Shown here: in pieces, positions 20,891-32,034 of the stretch
Layout of the letters: each line of letters begins with the position of its first letter
How positions within the stretch are numbered: position 1 is the first letter of the stretch
Assembly (NCBI GenBank): GCA_024364735.1
Contig: JAGFNQ010000190.1
Span: 1 to 64,000 of the forward strand
Length of the DNA: 64,000 bases
Origin: Boesenbergia rotunda
Taxonomy: Eukaryota > Streptophyta > Magnoliopsida > Zingiberales > Zingiberaceae
Direction: 5' to 3'
Notes under the pieces: generated by a model
Seen by the model: only the letters and a program-made list of their open reading frames with translations
Told to the model about the DNA's origin: nothing
Databases searched by the model: none
Made by a program: the position numbers and the translations under genes

Positions 20891-22747
20891 TGTTGGAACT
20901 TGGATGGCTAGAGAGGGGGGGGGGTGAATATAGTTAGACACAAAAATCGATTTCACTTAACATATTTTTACACTTCAAGGGTTAGTAGCACGGCGGAAGA
21001 AATGCAAAACAGATTAGAAATGCAGAAATGAAAAGCAACTCAAAACGCTAAAAGGAGGGTTTACAAGGTTCGGGGATAACTTGCCCCTACTCCTTGGCGT
21101 ACCCGTGAGGTGGGCGATCCCTTGATCGTCGGCAGATCAAGCCCCGGAAATCCGGATAACAAATGTAACCTCCTTCTCAGTGGAGTAACCTCTCCACAGC
21201 GGGTTCAACAGAATAATGGAAATAAGCACAAGAACCACAAGAGAAGCTTACAAAGCACTTAGGACAGTAAGAACACAAGCGAACTCCTCACCGAGCTCCA
21301 CTCAGCACAGATCTCACGCAAGACCTCCCTCTTCGTGTCTTCTTGCTGATGGACTTGCCAAGCTCCTTGTTTCTTCTTCCAAGCGCTCAAGTATGCAATG
21401 TCTCTTAAAGCTTCAGCTGCTTCAGAGTGATGCACAATAGATGGAGAAGCAGCTTGTCGCAAAAACCAGAGAAGTGATCAAGTGTCTTTTTTCAAGGCTT
21501 CATCGCTACCAAGCCCTTAAGCCTCTCCCACTGATCGCCAGGTCACAGCCACCTCTCTGCAGCTTCCAGCTGCTCAACTGCAACTGTCCACCTACGACTG
21601 AGCTCTCCTGGACTCCCTGAGCTTCCCTCAGACGAGCACCAGTCAGCAGCTCTAGCAGCGCCAGCATCCGTTGCAACCTGAGATGGATCCCTGCCAAACC
21701 TGATGTAGCAAAAGCCTCTGTTTGACTCTCCTTATGTAAACCTGATTCATCTGCACACTTAGCAGCTCATTAGAACAGCAAATCAATAGAAGATCAAAAC
21801 ATCAGAACATATCAGTGGTGATCAGAAGAGAAACAGAACGCAATCAGAACTCTGACAGCGTTTTTGAATTAAAGCTGCCAGCTACTGATCGGTCACCGGG
21901 CCGATCAGAGGGACTCCTGATCGGTCACCAGACCGATCAGGATGAGTTCAGACTGATCAGGCTCCATCCTGATCGGTCCCCAGTAAGAAATCCAAAATCG
22001 CGACTTCTCCGGGATCGATCACCAGACCGATCCCAAGTCGTGGATCGGTCACGAGACCGATCCACCCCTTTGCAGAGTGATTTCCCAGCTTCGCAGTCCA
22101 AACCTCCTGATCGTGCACCAGACCGATCAGGGTGTGGCCTGATCGGACTGGTGACTGAACAAGTCACTCTCTGACCGATCAGGCTCCAGCCTGATCGGTT
22201 ATAGTGAGAACCTCGCGACAATTGATCGTTCACCAGAATGATCTGAATAGTATCCCTGATCGGTCACCAGACCGATCAGGAGCCGATCAGTAGGCTTCCA
22301 AACTCACTGTATGCTCCCTGATCGGTCACCAGACCGATCAGACATAACTGGATCGGTCACCAGACCGATCCACGAGGGAACTCCCTGCCATCTTCCCTGA
22401 TCGGTCACCAGACCGATCCAGGCCAGGTCAAATCTCCTCTAAGTCACGAGAACAAGCTTTCAGCCCTTCTCTGACTTGTTCTTAGTCCCCCGGACCAAGA
22501 CTTCGTGCCCAGTCTCACTCACCGGGACTTCAACCTAGCCCTCCAAGCTAGGACCTGGCCCTCCAAGCCAGGATTTCATCAACCTAGCTCTCCAAGCTAG
22601 GACCTGGCCCTCCAAGCCAGGATTTCCTCAACCTAGCCCCACTAGGTATGCCTAGTCCCACTAGGAATTAATCCCAATCATCTAATCAACCTAAACTAAA
22701 ATCGATGTCAACACCAAAACAACAATCAGGGTCAGACTGCATCAACA
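20891..22747 (-). repeat. SIRE-like LTR 'a' (1857 bp), 5' LTR of element D
   Basis: On the plus strand it runs TGTTGGAACT to CTGCATCAACA. Primer site and gag follow in the minus direction. It shares its outer right 150 bp and its left G-run motif with LTR b, but its middle is different and rich in GATCGGTC hairpins. A weak TATA-like TTACATAAGG lies near 21735 on the minus strand. Its own 3' partner is not identified in the window. Confidence 0.88.
21886..22430. repeat. Cluster of GATCGGTC-N4-GACCGATC hairpins in LTR a
   Basis: About twelve copies or close variants of an inverted repeat with 8-bp arms and loop ACCA occur in 545 bp, for example at 21917, 22258, 22318, 22351 and 22400. Variants keep arm pairing in several cases. 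The same word recurs in the internal spacer of D (11340-11627, 15658). Confidence 0.85.
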
Positions 22748-23366
22748 GTTCGCACCACATATCAAATTGCAATTAAGGTCGTGGGACCCTTAGGGTCTGG
22801 GTCCCTCTCCCACTTAGTAGTTTATCTCGAGGAATTTTACTAGCACAACCACACAACTAAGCACATAACCAATAACATGAAAAGAAATATATAAAGAAAA
22901 TCCTAGATTTTCCAACTTTCATGGCCCTTGGTCTCTAATGCGCCTCCAGTCGTGTCATCACTTCATCTGCTCCTCCCTTCCTTCTGCGCCAGCTTCCTCG
23001 AGGGATCTCCGAGCCGAAATGAATAGCTAATTATTTACATCATCGATCCTATACTCAACGAGAGAGTATACATGAATTCTAGATCAACTGTAAAATAAAA
23101 AGCTCAGCTAAACATGTGCCATATTTAATTACAAAAAAAATTAAATACCTAGCCTCGTCAACCCCGAGGATTTAATTAATTACAACAATTTGCATATCAA
23201 TCACACAACAACACATATTTGGCCATGAAGTTGGAATCTCGTGCCTGCAACACAAAGTTAGCATACGCACATCCACGCATCATCTAGCAAAATAACACGT
23301 ATGATAAATGCAAAAATTAATCAATCCTAAACACACAAATCCGAAAACCTCAGCTCTGATACCAAT
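22748..23366 (-). other. Leader and primer site of copia-type element L
   Basis: Between LTR a and LTR c lies 620 bp without coding signal. Its right end on the minus strand is CCCAACAATTGGTATCAGAGCT, of which 23352-23364 is a primer site for initiator tRNA-Met. Element D therefore appears to be inserted in the leader of L. The rest of L is not in the window. Confidence 0.65.
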
Positions 23367-23954
23367 TGTTGGGTATAGCATTACAACAAATATGTTTTTT
23401 CGCAGCGCGTAATAGTTGTATCCGCAGCGCGTATCGAATGCTGCATAACTCCAAGCTGTTAAAAGTCATAACATTTCGACAGCGTGCAGCTGCGCGCTGC
23501 GGATAAGTTGAATCCACAGCTCGCGGCTACACGCTGCAGATAAGTGGACCCGCAGCACACGAATATACACTGTGGATAATTACATCCGCAGCGAGTGGCT
23601 GCGCGCTGCGGATATGTGCATCCACAAATATGCGCAGTGCACGTCCGGCCACTGCGGATGTACATATCCGCAGTGTATATTTGTATGCTGCGGATACTAA
23701 TATATTCCATATAATTATAATCCCACATATATACATCTTACACAATTTGATAATACAAAAAATATACCATATCACATCTCTCAATTAACAACATCCAAAA
23801 CTAAAACATTTATATCACAATTAATCATCAACACCACACTTTACCAAAATAGCATTTCACTTACTAGCAAAAGCCATTACAAATTAGTCATAAGTCTAAA
23901 ATAACTGAGTAGCAAAAAAAATTACAAACTAGTCATAAGTCTAAAGTAAGTAAC

Positions 23955-24224
23955 TCAGTCAAAAACTATAAACTTAGATAACCAAGCAACTGTGCTTCTT
24001 ATTGCATCTTCGAGAAACAACATTTCATCATTTGGTCGAATGAGGTCCAGCTTGTTCACAAACACTCTATCAATCCAAACTTTCCAACATGCTCCACCAA
24101 GAGGAACGTGATGCACTTTTACTTTGGGATCTGTGGATGCAATTTGGCCTTCTGCAACAACTCCATCAATACTCTAATGAAGCAGCTTACATTTAGTATT
24201 ATCAATGATATCTCCACGACTCAT
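23955..24224 (-). pseudogene. CACTA-associated protein fragment (TNP1/DUF8039-like)
   Basis: The minus strand encodes a 90-codon segment with one TAG at codon 17. Residues CKLL, VVAEGQIAS, VHHVPLGGACWKVWIDRV and STVAWLSKFIV match the C-terminal domain seen in plant CACTA-linked proteins (recalled family). It ends at TGA. Upstream exons were not recognised. It supports H as a CACTA derivative. Confidence 0.65.
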
Positions 24225-24899
24225 GGTCTTTAGTTGTAACTGTATAATCGAAAAAATCATTAAGTTATATCATAAATCTGTGGCAAGGTTAGTCATTAAG
24301 ACTACAGAAAATAAACTGTCAGACAAGTCATCAAAACAAACATTTCAGATATGATTTTAATCTAGAAATATAAATGAAAATCATGTCATAACACAATAAG
24401 TATTACCAAGCGGATATTATCAGTTCGTCTTGAAGAAGAAAATTCATGTCCACCACTATCAGTACTCTATCTATGCCTGGAGACTAAACTCAATGAATTG
24501 TATGTTTTATTTGTTCTACATTTGATTTAGTTGAAATTATTGGAATTATTATAAAATTCAATGAAAGGAATAAAACTAAAGGTTCTTATTTAATGAATAA
24601 ATAAATATTTTTTATCTTGTAACTTTTTCATGATTAATTTTTATTGGGCCTATTTCAAGATTGGATAAACATTATTGAATGGATACTAACTACATATTTA
24701 TATCAATTTAACCAACACTTTGTCCCTATACAAGGTTTCACCAACACTTTGTCCCTTTACACTTTGTCCATTCTTTTTTTAACCTTCACGGCATGGGAAT
24801 CCAAATTAAATAGCAACAAGGAAAAAAATCAGAAGCTACCGTGGGAATTCAAATTAAATAATCGGAAAGTAAAGGAGAGAAGATAGCAAAAAATCCACA

Positions 24900-25320
24900 A
24901 GCATCACATTGAATTAGAAAGCAAAGGAGATGAACACTACAAAAAATCCACAATAATCAAATAATCAGAAAGTGAAGAAAAGCAAAGGAGTTCAAATAAT
25001 CAAATAACCGTGGGAATTCAAATTAAATAATCAGAATAACCGTGGGAATCAAATAATCAAATAACCACAATAATCAAATAATCACAAAAAATCAGAAAGT
25101 GAAGGAAAGCAAAGGAGATGAACACTACAAAAAATCCACAATAATCAAATAATCAGAAAGTGAAGGAAAGCAAAGGAAATCAAATAATCAAATAACCATG
25201 GGAATTCAAATTAAATAATCAGAAAGCAAAGGAGATGAACACTACAAAAAATCCACAATAGCAACAAGGAAAAAAGAAAGCAAAGGAAATCTACTGTGGG
25301 GAAAAAATAATCACCTGGAA
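24900..25320. repeat. Degenerate repeats with CACTACAAAAAA words inside H
   Basis: Segments of 60-100 bp combining GATGAACACTACAAAAAATCC, TAATCAAATAATCAGAAAGT and GAAGGAAAGCAAAGGA recur at least three times. The word CACTACAAAAAA resembles a CACTA terminus. No coding is seen from 24230 to 25320. Confidence 0.7.
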
Positions 25321-25754
25321 TCAAGCCCTAGCGCAGCCCAGAGAAGCTACCGTGGGGCGGAAGTCTACGGGCTATTAGGCGAGCAAGCGAGGAGGCAGCG
25401 TCTGTGAGGAGGAGATGAAGATGGCGTCTGTGAGGAGGAAATGAAGATGGCGTTGAGGAGGAGGCGAAGGGTTGAGCGATGAGAAGCGGCGAGGAGGCGG
25501 TGGAAACTCGAGCGATGAGGAGGGCGAACGAAGAGTTGAGGCACACGTGAGGGTTTTGGGAAGTAAGAAGGGAGTCGGTCGGATATATTGGTAGGGCGAG
25601 GGTTTTGGAAAAAACAGAAATAAGGAAAAAGAAAAAATAAGGAAAAAAAAGAAAATAAGGAAAATAATAAATAATAAAATAATAATAAAACAGTGATTAT
25701 TTGTAATTTTATTTGTAGTATATCACATATAATAAATAGATGCATTAGCAGCGT
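25321..25754 (-). other. GC-rich then A-rich leader-like zone in H
   Basis: On the minus strand, a long pyrimidine-rich stretch precedes Ser/Pro/Arg-rich short frames. Codon content is of low complexity and no domain is recognised, so no gene is called. It could be a promoter and leader of the transposon gene. Confidence 0.35.
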
Positions 25755-26221
25755 TAGGGGTGTCAAAAATCAACACGACCCGACGACCCAATCCGAATCG
25801 ACCCGAAAAAAATCAGGTTCGGGTTGAAAATTTTCGGGTTCGGGTCGGGTTCGGGTTGGGGGGTTTCGGGTTGAAAATTTTCGGGTTGGGTTCGGGTTGA
25901 CCCGAATTTAATATTTTATAGATTTTTTAGGGTTAAATCAAATTTTATTTTGAAAATTAAGATATTTTTATGTATATTAATATCAATATAGTATGAGCAT
26001 GATGAAGTATTGAGTTAAAAGTGAAGAATTATAGGGAAAATGGCGAAAAAAGACGGTTTGAATCGGTTTTTTTGGTTATTCGGGTCGGGTCGGGTTGGTC
26101 GGGTTGGACGGGTTCGGGTTCGGGTTTGGGGGATTCGGGTTGAAATCGGGTTCGGGTCGGGTTCGGGTTGGGAGTTTAAAAAAAAAAATTCCAACCCGAC
26201 CCACCCGAATTGACACCCCTA
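25755..26221. mobile_element. hAT-type MITE (467 bp) inside CACTA H
   Basis: Terminal inverted repeats TAGGGGTGTCAA and TTGACACCCCTA are present. A perfect 8-bp duplication AGCAGCGT flanks it (25747-25754 and 26222-26229). The interior is rich in CGGGTT/CGGGTC words near both ends. It has no coding capacity. Confidence 0.92.
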
Positions 26222-27340
26222 AGCAGCGTACCAAATTTTGCATGCTATCATTGTTATTATTTATTCACAGCGTACGTTAATATGATGTTAATAATAGCAT
26301 TAACAGCTTACTTTTAATGTATGTCGTTGATGCTTCTTCCTTTAAAAAAATTTATGGTATTAACAGCGCACATCAATATGCATGCTGTTAATAATACTAT
26401 TAACGGCATGCTTTTAATGTGCGTTGTTAATAACGCGCTGCAGAAAAGTAATTTTCTTGTAGTGTAGCTTGACGGGTTTCCTAAGCGAATACATGGTCGA
26501 TCCGAGAGACCTCTCCATGTCTACGGATTAAAACTTTAATCCGAATAGAGAGCTGTCTCCCATCAACTGTCTCGTGCCGTATCGAACGATCCAAATTACA
26601 ACTTGGCCAATTACCAAAATTGGTCTTATAATTTGCTAGATCGTTCGACCACAAAAAAGGAGACGAGTTGATCGCCGGCTTTTGTTAATCAAGATTTGGA
26701 ATCAAAATAATAAATTATTAAACATAAAATGACAAGATATATAATCAAGGCACAAAATTGTCATAAAGAAATACGAAGGAGCATGGGGAAAGATATACCT
26801 TTCCGATCACCTCGCGGTCTTCTACCTTATGTCCCACCCTTCACGGACGTCGTGTGGACTACGAACTACCGCGAACCGAGATCACCCAAGGCTCTCCAAT
26901 CAATCACACTATCTTCTTCCTTCTAGCCAAACCCAAACCCTAGACCTAGGGTTGGCGCCGCCGCCCAACTTGCTTCCTTCTCCTTTGTGTCACCGGCCAA
27001 AGGTGACCACCAAGGCCACACCGACCAGAAGCAACCCTTGAGAAGGAGGTGAGGAAGAAGATGAAGGGAAAAGAGAGCTTCCTTTCCCACCTTACCCAAG
27101 TCGAGAGCCCCTTTCCTCTTTTGCTTGCGCCGCCTCTCACCGACCGCCGGAGCTCCCTCCCTCACCGACACACACCACAAAAGGGAGAAGACCCTCCTCC
27201 CTTTGTCTAGTGGTGGTAAACTGTGGTATGGTTGAGGGAAGAAGAAGAGAAGAGAAGAGGATCCCTTCCTCTCCTTGCCGTGACCTAGAAGAGAGAAAAG
27301 AGAAAGAGGAGAGATTGCTTGGGTTGTGGATTGATCCTCA

Positions 27341-27352
27341 TATTTATAGAGA
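27341..27352 (-). promoter_or_regulatory. TATA box of LTR c
   Basis: The minus strand reads CTATAAATAT, followed by a purine/pyrimidine-rich leader. Confidence 0.55.
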
Positions 27353-28400
27353 GTAATTCCTTAATTAATCAGAAATTAATTCCTTAATTACTCTAAGATT
27401 AATTCCTTTAATTAATCCGAGATTAATTCCTTAATTAATCAAAGATTATTCTCTTAATTAATCATAGATTAATTCCTTAAATAACCGGCCTTGTATCATG
27501 ACTCTTATGGGGTATTTATTGGGCTAAGATAGGGACCATGAGGAGGAGTTGGTTCTTGGTCCGCTAATGGATCTAAACCCGATCCATTAATTAAGATCCA
27601 TTCCACTAAAGGTTCTTAATTGAACTTCCTCACCAACCCCCATATTTTTATATGGGCTTCACATATTACGAGTCGTCCATCCCCCGTGTTTAAGATCTCG
27701 AATGCCTGTTAATTAATTAAATTACTGACAATTTTAATTAATTAACTTCTGGATCCTTGATTAGTACCACTCAACCTTATCATCGTGCCGGATCAAATCC
27801 ACCTGCAGGATTTAGCACGATGAACCTTTTGAGCTCATCAAGGGGGCATCATCATCCCGACTCACCAGGACACGGATTTCATCAATAATCAACGACACAT
27901 CACATTATTAATATTATCTCCCAACTTACCGGGTCTATCGATCTAACAGAATAGATCTCGCCCATTGATATATTAAAGAAATAATAATTAATAATATATG
28001 CCCGTTATTATTTCGGGATTAAGGGATCGTACTCCATAATATAAACTGAGGTCCTATACAATTATTAAGTCAGTATAAATTGGATAACCTCGAGTTTTGG
28101 TCCTGTTCAATGTACTTATAGCACACTAGTGAAATTTTATGGTCAAGACCAACCACACCTAACTACACTACAACCATCCCGATGGGTTGTCCAATTCCAT
28201 CTCGATTATGGGCCTCTATTTATACTAAGCAAGGAACTGCTAACACGATCTTCCGTGTGACACCACACACCATGTTATCTACAATGCAAAGTAATTGGAC
28301 TTCGTGTATGTACTATTATAAACAAACACCTAGTGTAGTCGTGATTCTCTTTTCATAATCAAGATGTTCATATAATAAAAGTCATGTCTTTCAGTATACA

Positions 28401-28683
28401 CATCTTACATATATAAGGTACTCCAACCCCTCAAGTAAAGAGGTTACGCTCTCTGAACTCTCAATTTTCTCCTTGATCCTCTTCCTATAAGTGACTTGAG
28501 TGCTGACTTGAGTGTCGGAGTGGGCTCCGCACGGAAAATTTCTGATGTGTTCCCAATAACGCTCGTGTTGATCTCGCAGGGTGCTATCTCCTTTCCTTTC
28601 GTCACCATCCTCGTGGGTTGTACTCTGGTGACTGATCGTCCGCGTCGATTCCTTCTGGAACAAGTTTGGTGCCATTTGTGGGA
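28401..28683 (+). repeat. LTR remnant and primer site of gypsy J
   Basis: A TATATAAGG motif at 28409-28418 starts an LTR-like segment that ends GGAACA at 28662. The primer-site-like TTTGGTGCCATTTGTGGGA follows at 28665, similar to the TTTGGCGCCGTCTGTGGGA known for Tat elements. The upstream part of the LTR is absent next to LTR c. Confidence 0.65.
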
Positions 28684-28714
28684 ATTATAAATCAAAACAC
28701 CAGAAGGATCACCG

Positions 28715-29698
28715 ATGGTAGAGCCTGAGGGACAGCCTATCATTCTGACCAAAGATGAATTGGATCGCCTTGTGTCTAACGTTGTCAAAGGATCGCTCGA
28801 ACAACACCAAATCGAGCAAGTCGCCTCACGGTGAGTGGCTTCAGGGCAAGGGGAGATCCCCAAGATCTCCACCTCGCATCCCCAACACCGAAGATCTGTC
28901 TCACCACCGGTGGGATACGCCGGAGCAATTCCTGTACACCGGTTAGATTCCTTGGGAGACTTGGAGAAGGCCAACTCCGTAGCCTCAAGCGCCCTGAGGT
29001 AAGAAGAAGGACTGGGGAAGAGAGAGGAACCTAAAACCTTCCAAAAGGCACCCTCTACTCCTTTCTCACTAGAGATTGTAAAAGATCCTATGTTAAAGTA
29101 GTTCCGTGGACCTGGAATTGCCGACTATGATGGGATGACAAATCCAGAGGATCACATATGTAAATTCGAGAACACGGTCCTTTTGCACCAGTATATAGAT
29201 GGCGTTAAGTGTCAAGTGTTCTTGAACACTTTGTCGGGAGCCACTCAAAGATGGTTCCAGAGACTACCGCAGGGTTCTATAATCTCTTTTCTGGAGTTTA
29301 GAACCGTGTTCTTGCATCACTTTGCGAGCAGCCGTGGATATCAGAAGACGACGTTGAATCTTTTTGCCCTCAAGCAGAAGGCAAAAGAACCTCTCAATGA
29401 TTACATACAGAGGTTCAATCGAGTGGCGCAAGATATGCCAACCGCGACATTGGATATCCTTGTCAACGCCTTCACCCAGGGCATCTCCGAAGAGGACTTC
29501 TTCCGATCATTGGTGAAGAAGCCGCCAACTAGCTTCGATGACTTGCTGGGGCGCTCCGTCAAGCATGTCAACGTCGAGGAAGTGCAGCATGTCGGCCGGA
29601 GCTCCTGTACCGACCATGGTCCGGTTGGAGAGAAAGGAACCACCAGCACCTATTCGGACAAAAGACTCTCAGTCGAGGAAGGATCACTGGGATGGTAA
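28715..29698 (+). pseudogene. gag of gypsy J
   Basis: ATG 28715 opens MVEPEGQPIILTKDELDRLV and stops at TGA 28832-28834. Further pieces in other frames and an in-frame TAG at 29099-29101 precede a clear gag core from about 29100: GMTNPEDHICKFENTVLLHQ, ATQRWFQRLPQGSI, FLEFRTVFLHHFASS and EPLNDYIQRFNRVAQ. This is the Retrotrans_gag domain as found in Tat elements. It would form the particle shell. Stops and frameshifts make it non-functional. Confidence 0.85.
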
Positions 29699-30570
29699 GA
29701 AAAGGTTCGTAGAAATGGTGGATACCTAAAAACCAGAGCCGTCGAAGAAGTACTATGATTTCCATGGCAGTACCACACACTCCACAGAGGAGTGCCACAC
29801 CTTGAAGAAAAGGACGGCGGAGGAAGAAGATAACAAGCCTCGGAAGCGATCGAAGTAAACGGGGTATTGTCGGAGGTCCCTACGAAGGAGTCTTTCTCCC
29901 CGCAAGCGATAGTCAGGAGGGGAAGGAACCCGGTGACCATCCCGATCACGTTCCAGGGGGACAAGTCAGGAGGTGGAGCTTCGTCGATCCCTCTCCCCTG
30001 ACCGAGACCCTAGAAAGGGCAAGGCCCCTATGCCAGGCCCCCCTTCGGGCCACGTAGGGGTGATCTCCGGAGGTCCTACTGGAGGAGACTCGAATCGAGC
30101 AAGGAAGGATCATACTCAGCGGTTGGAGAATTACTCCATCGGGACGAGCAGTAGCCAGCGCAGAGGCCCTGTCATCTCGTTTGGTCCAGAGGGCGTAGAG
30201 GATGTGGAGACGCCTCATGAGGACGCCTTGGTAATTTTCGCATGCATATCTAACTATGAAGTTAAGCGTGTCTTCGTGGATACAGGTAGTTCTGTGAACA
30301 TCCTATACAAAGCGGCCCTGGATCAGAGGTAGATCGACGAGAATGAGCTGCGGCCGGTCTCCACTTCACTCTTCAGCTTCACGGGATACCAAGTGCAGCC
30401 GATTGCGCAGATCTCCCTATCTCTGTCATTGGGAGATGACACACTGGAGAGGACGAGGAGGACTCCCTTCTTGGTCGTGGATGCGCCCTCATCCTACAAC
30501 GTTATCCTCAGATGCCCCACGCTCAGTGTGTTCCAGGTGGTGGTTTCAGTCTACCATGAAAAGATCAAGT
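29699..30570 (+). pseudogene. gag tail and protease of gypsy J
   Basis: A degraded YYDFHGSTTHSTEECHTLKK segment marks the gag tail. After frameshifts, the frame at 29973-30332 gives GGPTGGDSNRARKDHTQRLE and the aspartic protease motif RVFVDTGSSVNILY with the D-T-G codons at 30279-30287. The frame stops at TAG near 30330. The protease C-terminal half, with FLVVDAPSSYNVIL, continues in another frame to about 30570. Confidence 0.8.
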
Positions 30571-32034
30571 CCAGGTGGGCGAGCAAGTAGCCGAGGTCAA
30601 GGGGGATCGGCTGGCTTCCCGGCGATGTTGCAGTGAGGAGGTCAGGTCTGAAGCCCGCAAGAACCTAAAGGCTAAAGAAACTCTGCAAGTTGACCTCGCC
30701 AACCCTCAAGAGGAGGAAGGGCCCAGGGAAGAACGAAGGGAGGTCGAGAGTGAAGAAGTTCAGATACACCCTCAACTGCCAGGGGGAGTTACAAAGATTG
30801 TTGTTGACCTCCCACTGAAGCTGAGAAGTTGACTGATCGACTGCTTGTAGAGCCATCGAGACGTGTTTGCATGGTCTATCGAGGAGATCCAAGGAGTCCC
30901 CGCAGCCTTGAACATGCATCATTTGCATGTGACCCCCGGGACTCGACCGGTAAAGCAGAGACGAAGACATTTTGCGCTCGAGTAGGACAAGGCTATTAGA
31001 GAGGAGGTCGCCAAGTTATTGAAGGCAGGCCACATAAGAGAAGTTCAATTCCCAACTTGGTTGGCTAATGTGGTACTTGTCCCTAAGCCCGGGGGGTAAA
31101 TGGCGGGTGTGTATTATCTTTCGAGATTTAAATAAAGCTTGCCCTAAAGATTGCTACCCTCTACCTCGTATAGATAGACTAGTAGATTCCACCTCTAGTT
31201 GTGAGTTCATTTCCATGCTGGATGCCTACCAAGAGTATCACCAGGTTCTTCTCGCGCATAAAGATCCAGAAAAGGTCAACTTTGTGACGGTAGATGACAC
31301 ATATTGCTATAACGGCATGCTTTTTGGGTTGCGCAACGTTGGGGCAACCTATCAGCATATAATGGACAAAGTCTTCAGGAATCAGATCGGGAGGAACATT
31401 GAAGTCTATGTGGATGACATCCTGGTCAAGACAGACAAGGGGAAGGATATGATAACAGGCTAATTTAGATAAGGTGAAAATTGAACCCAGTCAAGTGTCT
31501 GTTCGGAGTGAAGAGTGGTCGGTTCTTGGGTTACATGGTGACAGAGAGGTGGATCGAGGCCAATTCAGATAAGGTGAAGGTCATCCTTGATATGCCCTCT
31601 CCTCGCAACTTCAAGGAGGTACAGAGGTTGAACGGCAGGATTACGGCTTTATCCAGGTTCATCTCCAAGTCTGGCGACAGGACCCTGCCCTTCTTCAAGA
31701 TTCTAAGAAAGACAGTCAAGTTTGACTGGGACGACCAGTGTGAGAAAGCGTTTGCAGATCTGAAAGCTTACCTAGCTGATCTCCCCGTCCTTTACAAGTG
31801 AAAGGGGAGACATTGTTCATCTACCTATCCGCAGCTGATCAAGCGGTAGGCGTTGCACTTATCCGAGAAGAAGACACTATGCAGTACCCGGTCTACTTCT
31901 TCGGACACCTCTTGAAGGATGTAAAGACACGCTACACCATGATGGAGAATTGGTCTACGCTCTGGTCTTAATGGCCCGAAGGCTCAGGTCATATTTCATA
32001 GCACTCCCAATTGTGGTTATCACCAACAGCCTGC
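30571..32034 (+). pseudogene. RT and first RNase H of gypsy J
   Basis: After a degraded linker, RDVFAWS and HHLHVTPG mark the start of the RT region near 30850. GGKWRVC, RDLNKACPKDCYPLP, ISMLDAYQEYHQ and LRNVGATYQ follow. The active site YVDD is at 31407-31418. A frameshift at about 31460 leads to VKCLFGVKSGRFLGYMV and SPRNFKEVQRLNGRI. After TGA near 31799 the RNase H remnant reads ETLFIYLSAADQAVG up to ITNS, where copia B is inserted. Several stops and shifts make it inactive. Confidence 0.85.

Larger units (their letters stand above)
23379..26464. mobile_element. CACTA DNA transposon H (3086 bp)
   Basis: The right end reads TTTTCTTGTAGTG, the inverse of the canonical CACTACAAGAAAA. The left end CATTACAACAAATATG is a degenerate version. 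A 3-bp duplication TAG flanks it (23376-23378, 26465-26467). Both ends have subterminal arrays of CCGCAGC/GCTGCGG words (23400-23700; 26270-26450), the likely transposase-binding region. It contains one recognisable protein fragment, a tandem-repeat zone and a hAT MITE. It is too short for an intact two-gene CACTA element and is probably non-autonomous. Confidence 0.85.
23367..28400 (-). repeat. LTR 'c' of element L, split by CACTA H
   Basis: On the plus strand it starts TGTTGGGTATAG beside the primer site and ends near TATACA at 28400; the right boundary is judged only from the TG/CA rule and the change to gypsy sequence. Without the CACTA insertion it is about 1.9 kb. It carries a TATA box at 27341-27352, a GC-rich leader-like part at 26850-27230 and repeated TTAATTAATC words at 27360-27480. 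Frames in the GC-rich part are not thought to be genes. Confidence 0.7.

Noticed and set aside
6968..22747. LTR a and LTR b as the original LTR pair of one element
   Set aside because: Only the outer parts match; the middles are unrelated, which cannot arise by normal decay of an identical pair.
25365..25766. 133-codon minus-strand frame in CACTA H
   Set aside because: Low-complexity L/F/S/P/R composition over A/T- and CT-rich DNA, no domain; more likely leader sequence.
26729..27180. Possible host gene in the GC-rich part of LTR c
   Set aside because: It lies between a TATA box and the LTR end, frames are short and overlapping, and the composition fits an LTR leader.
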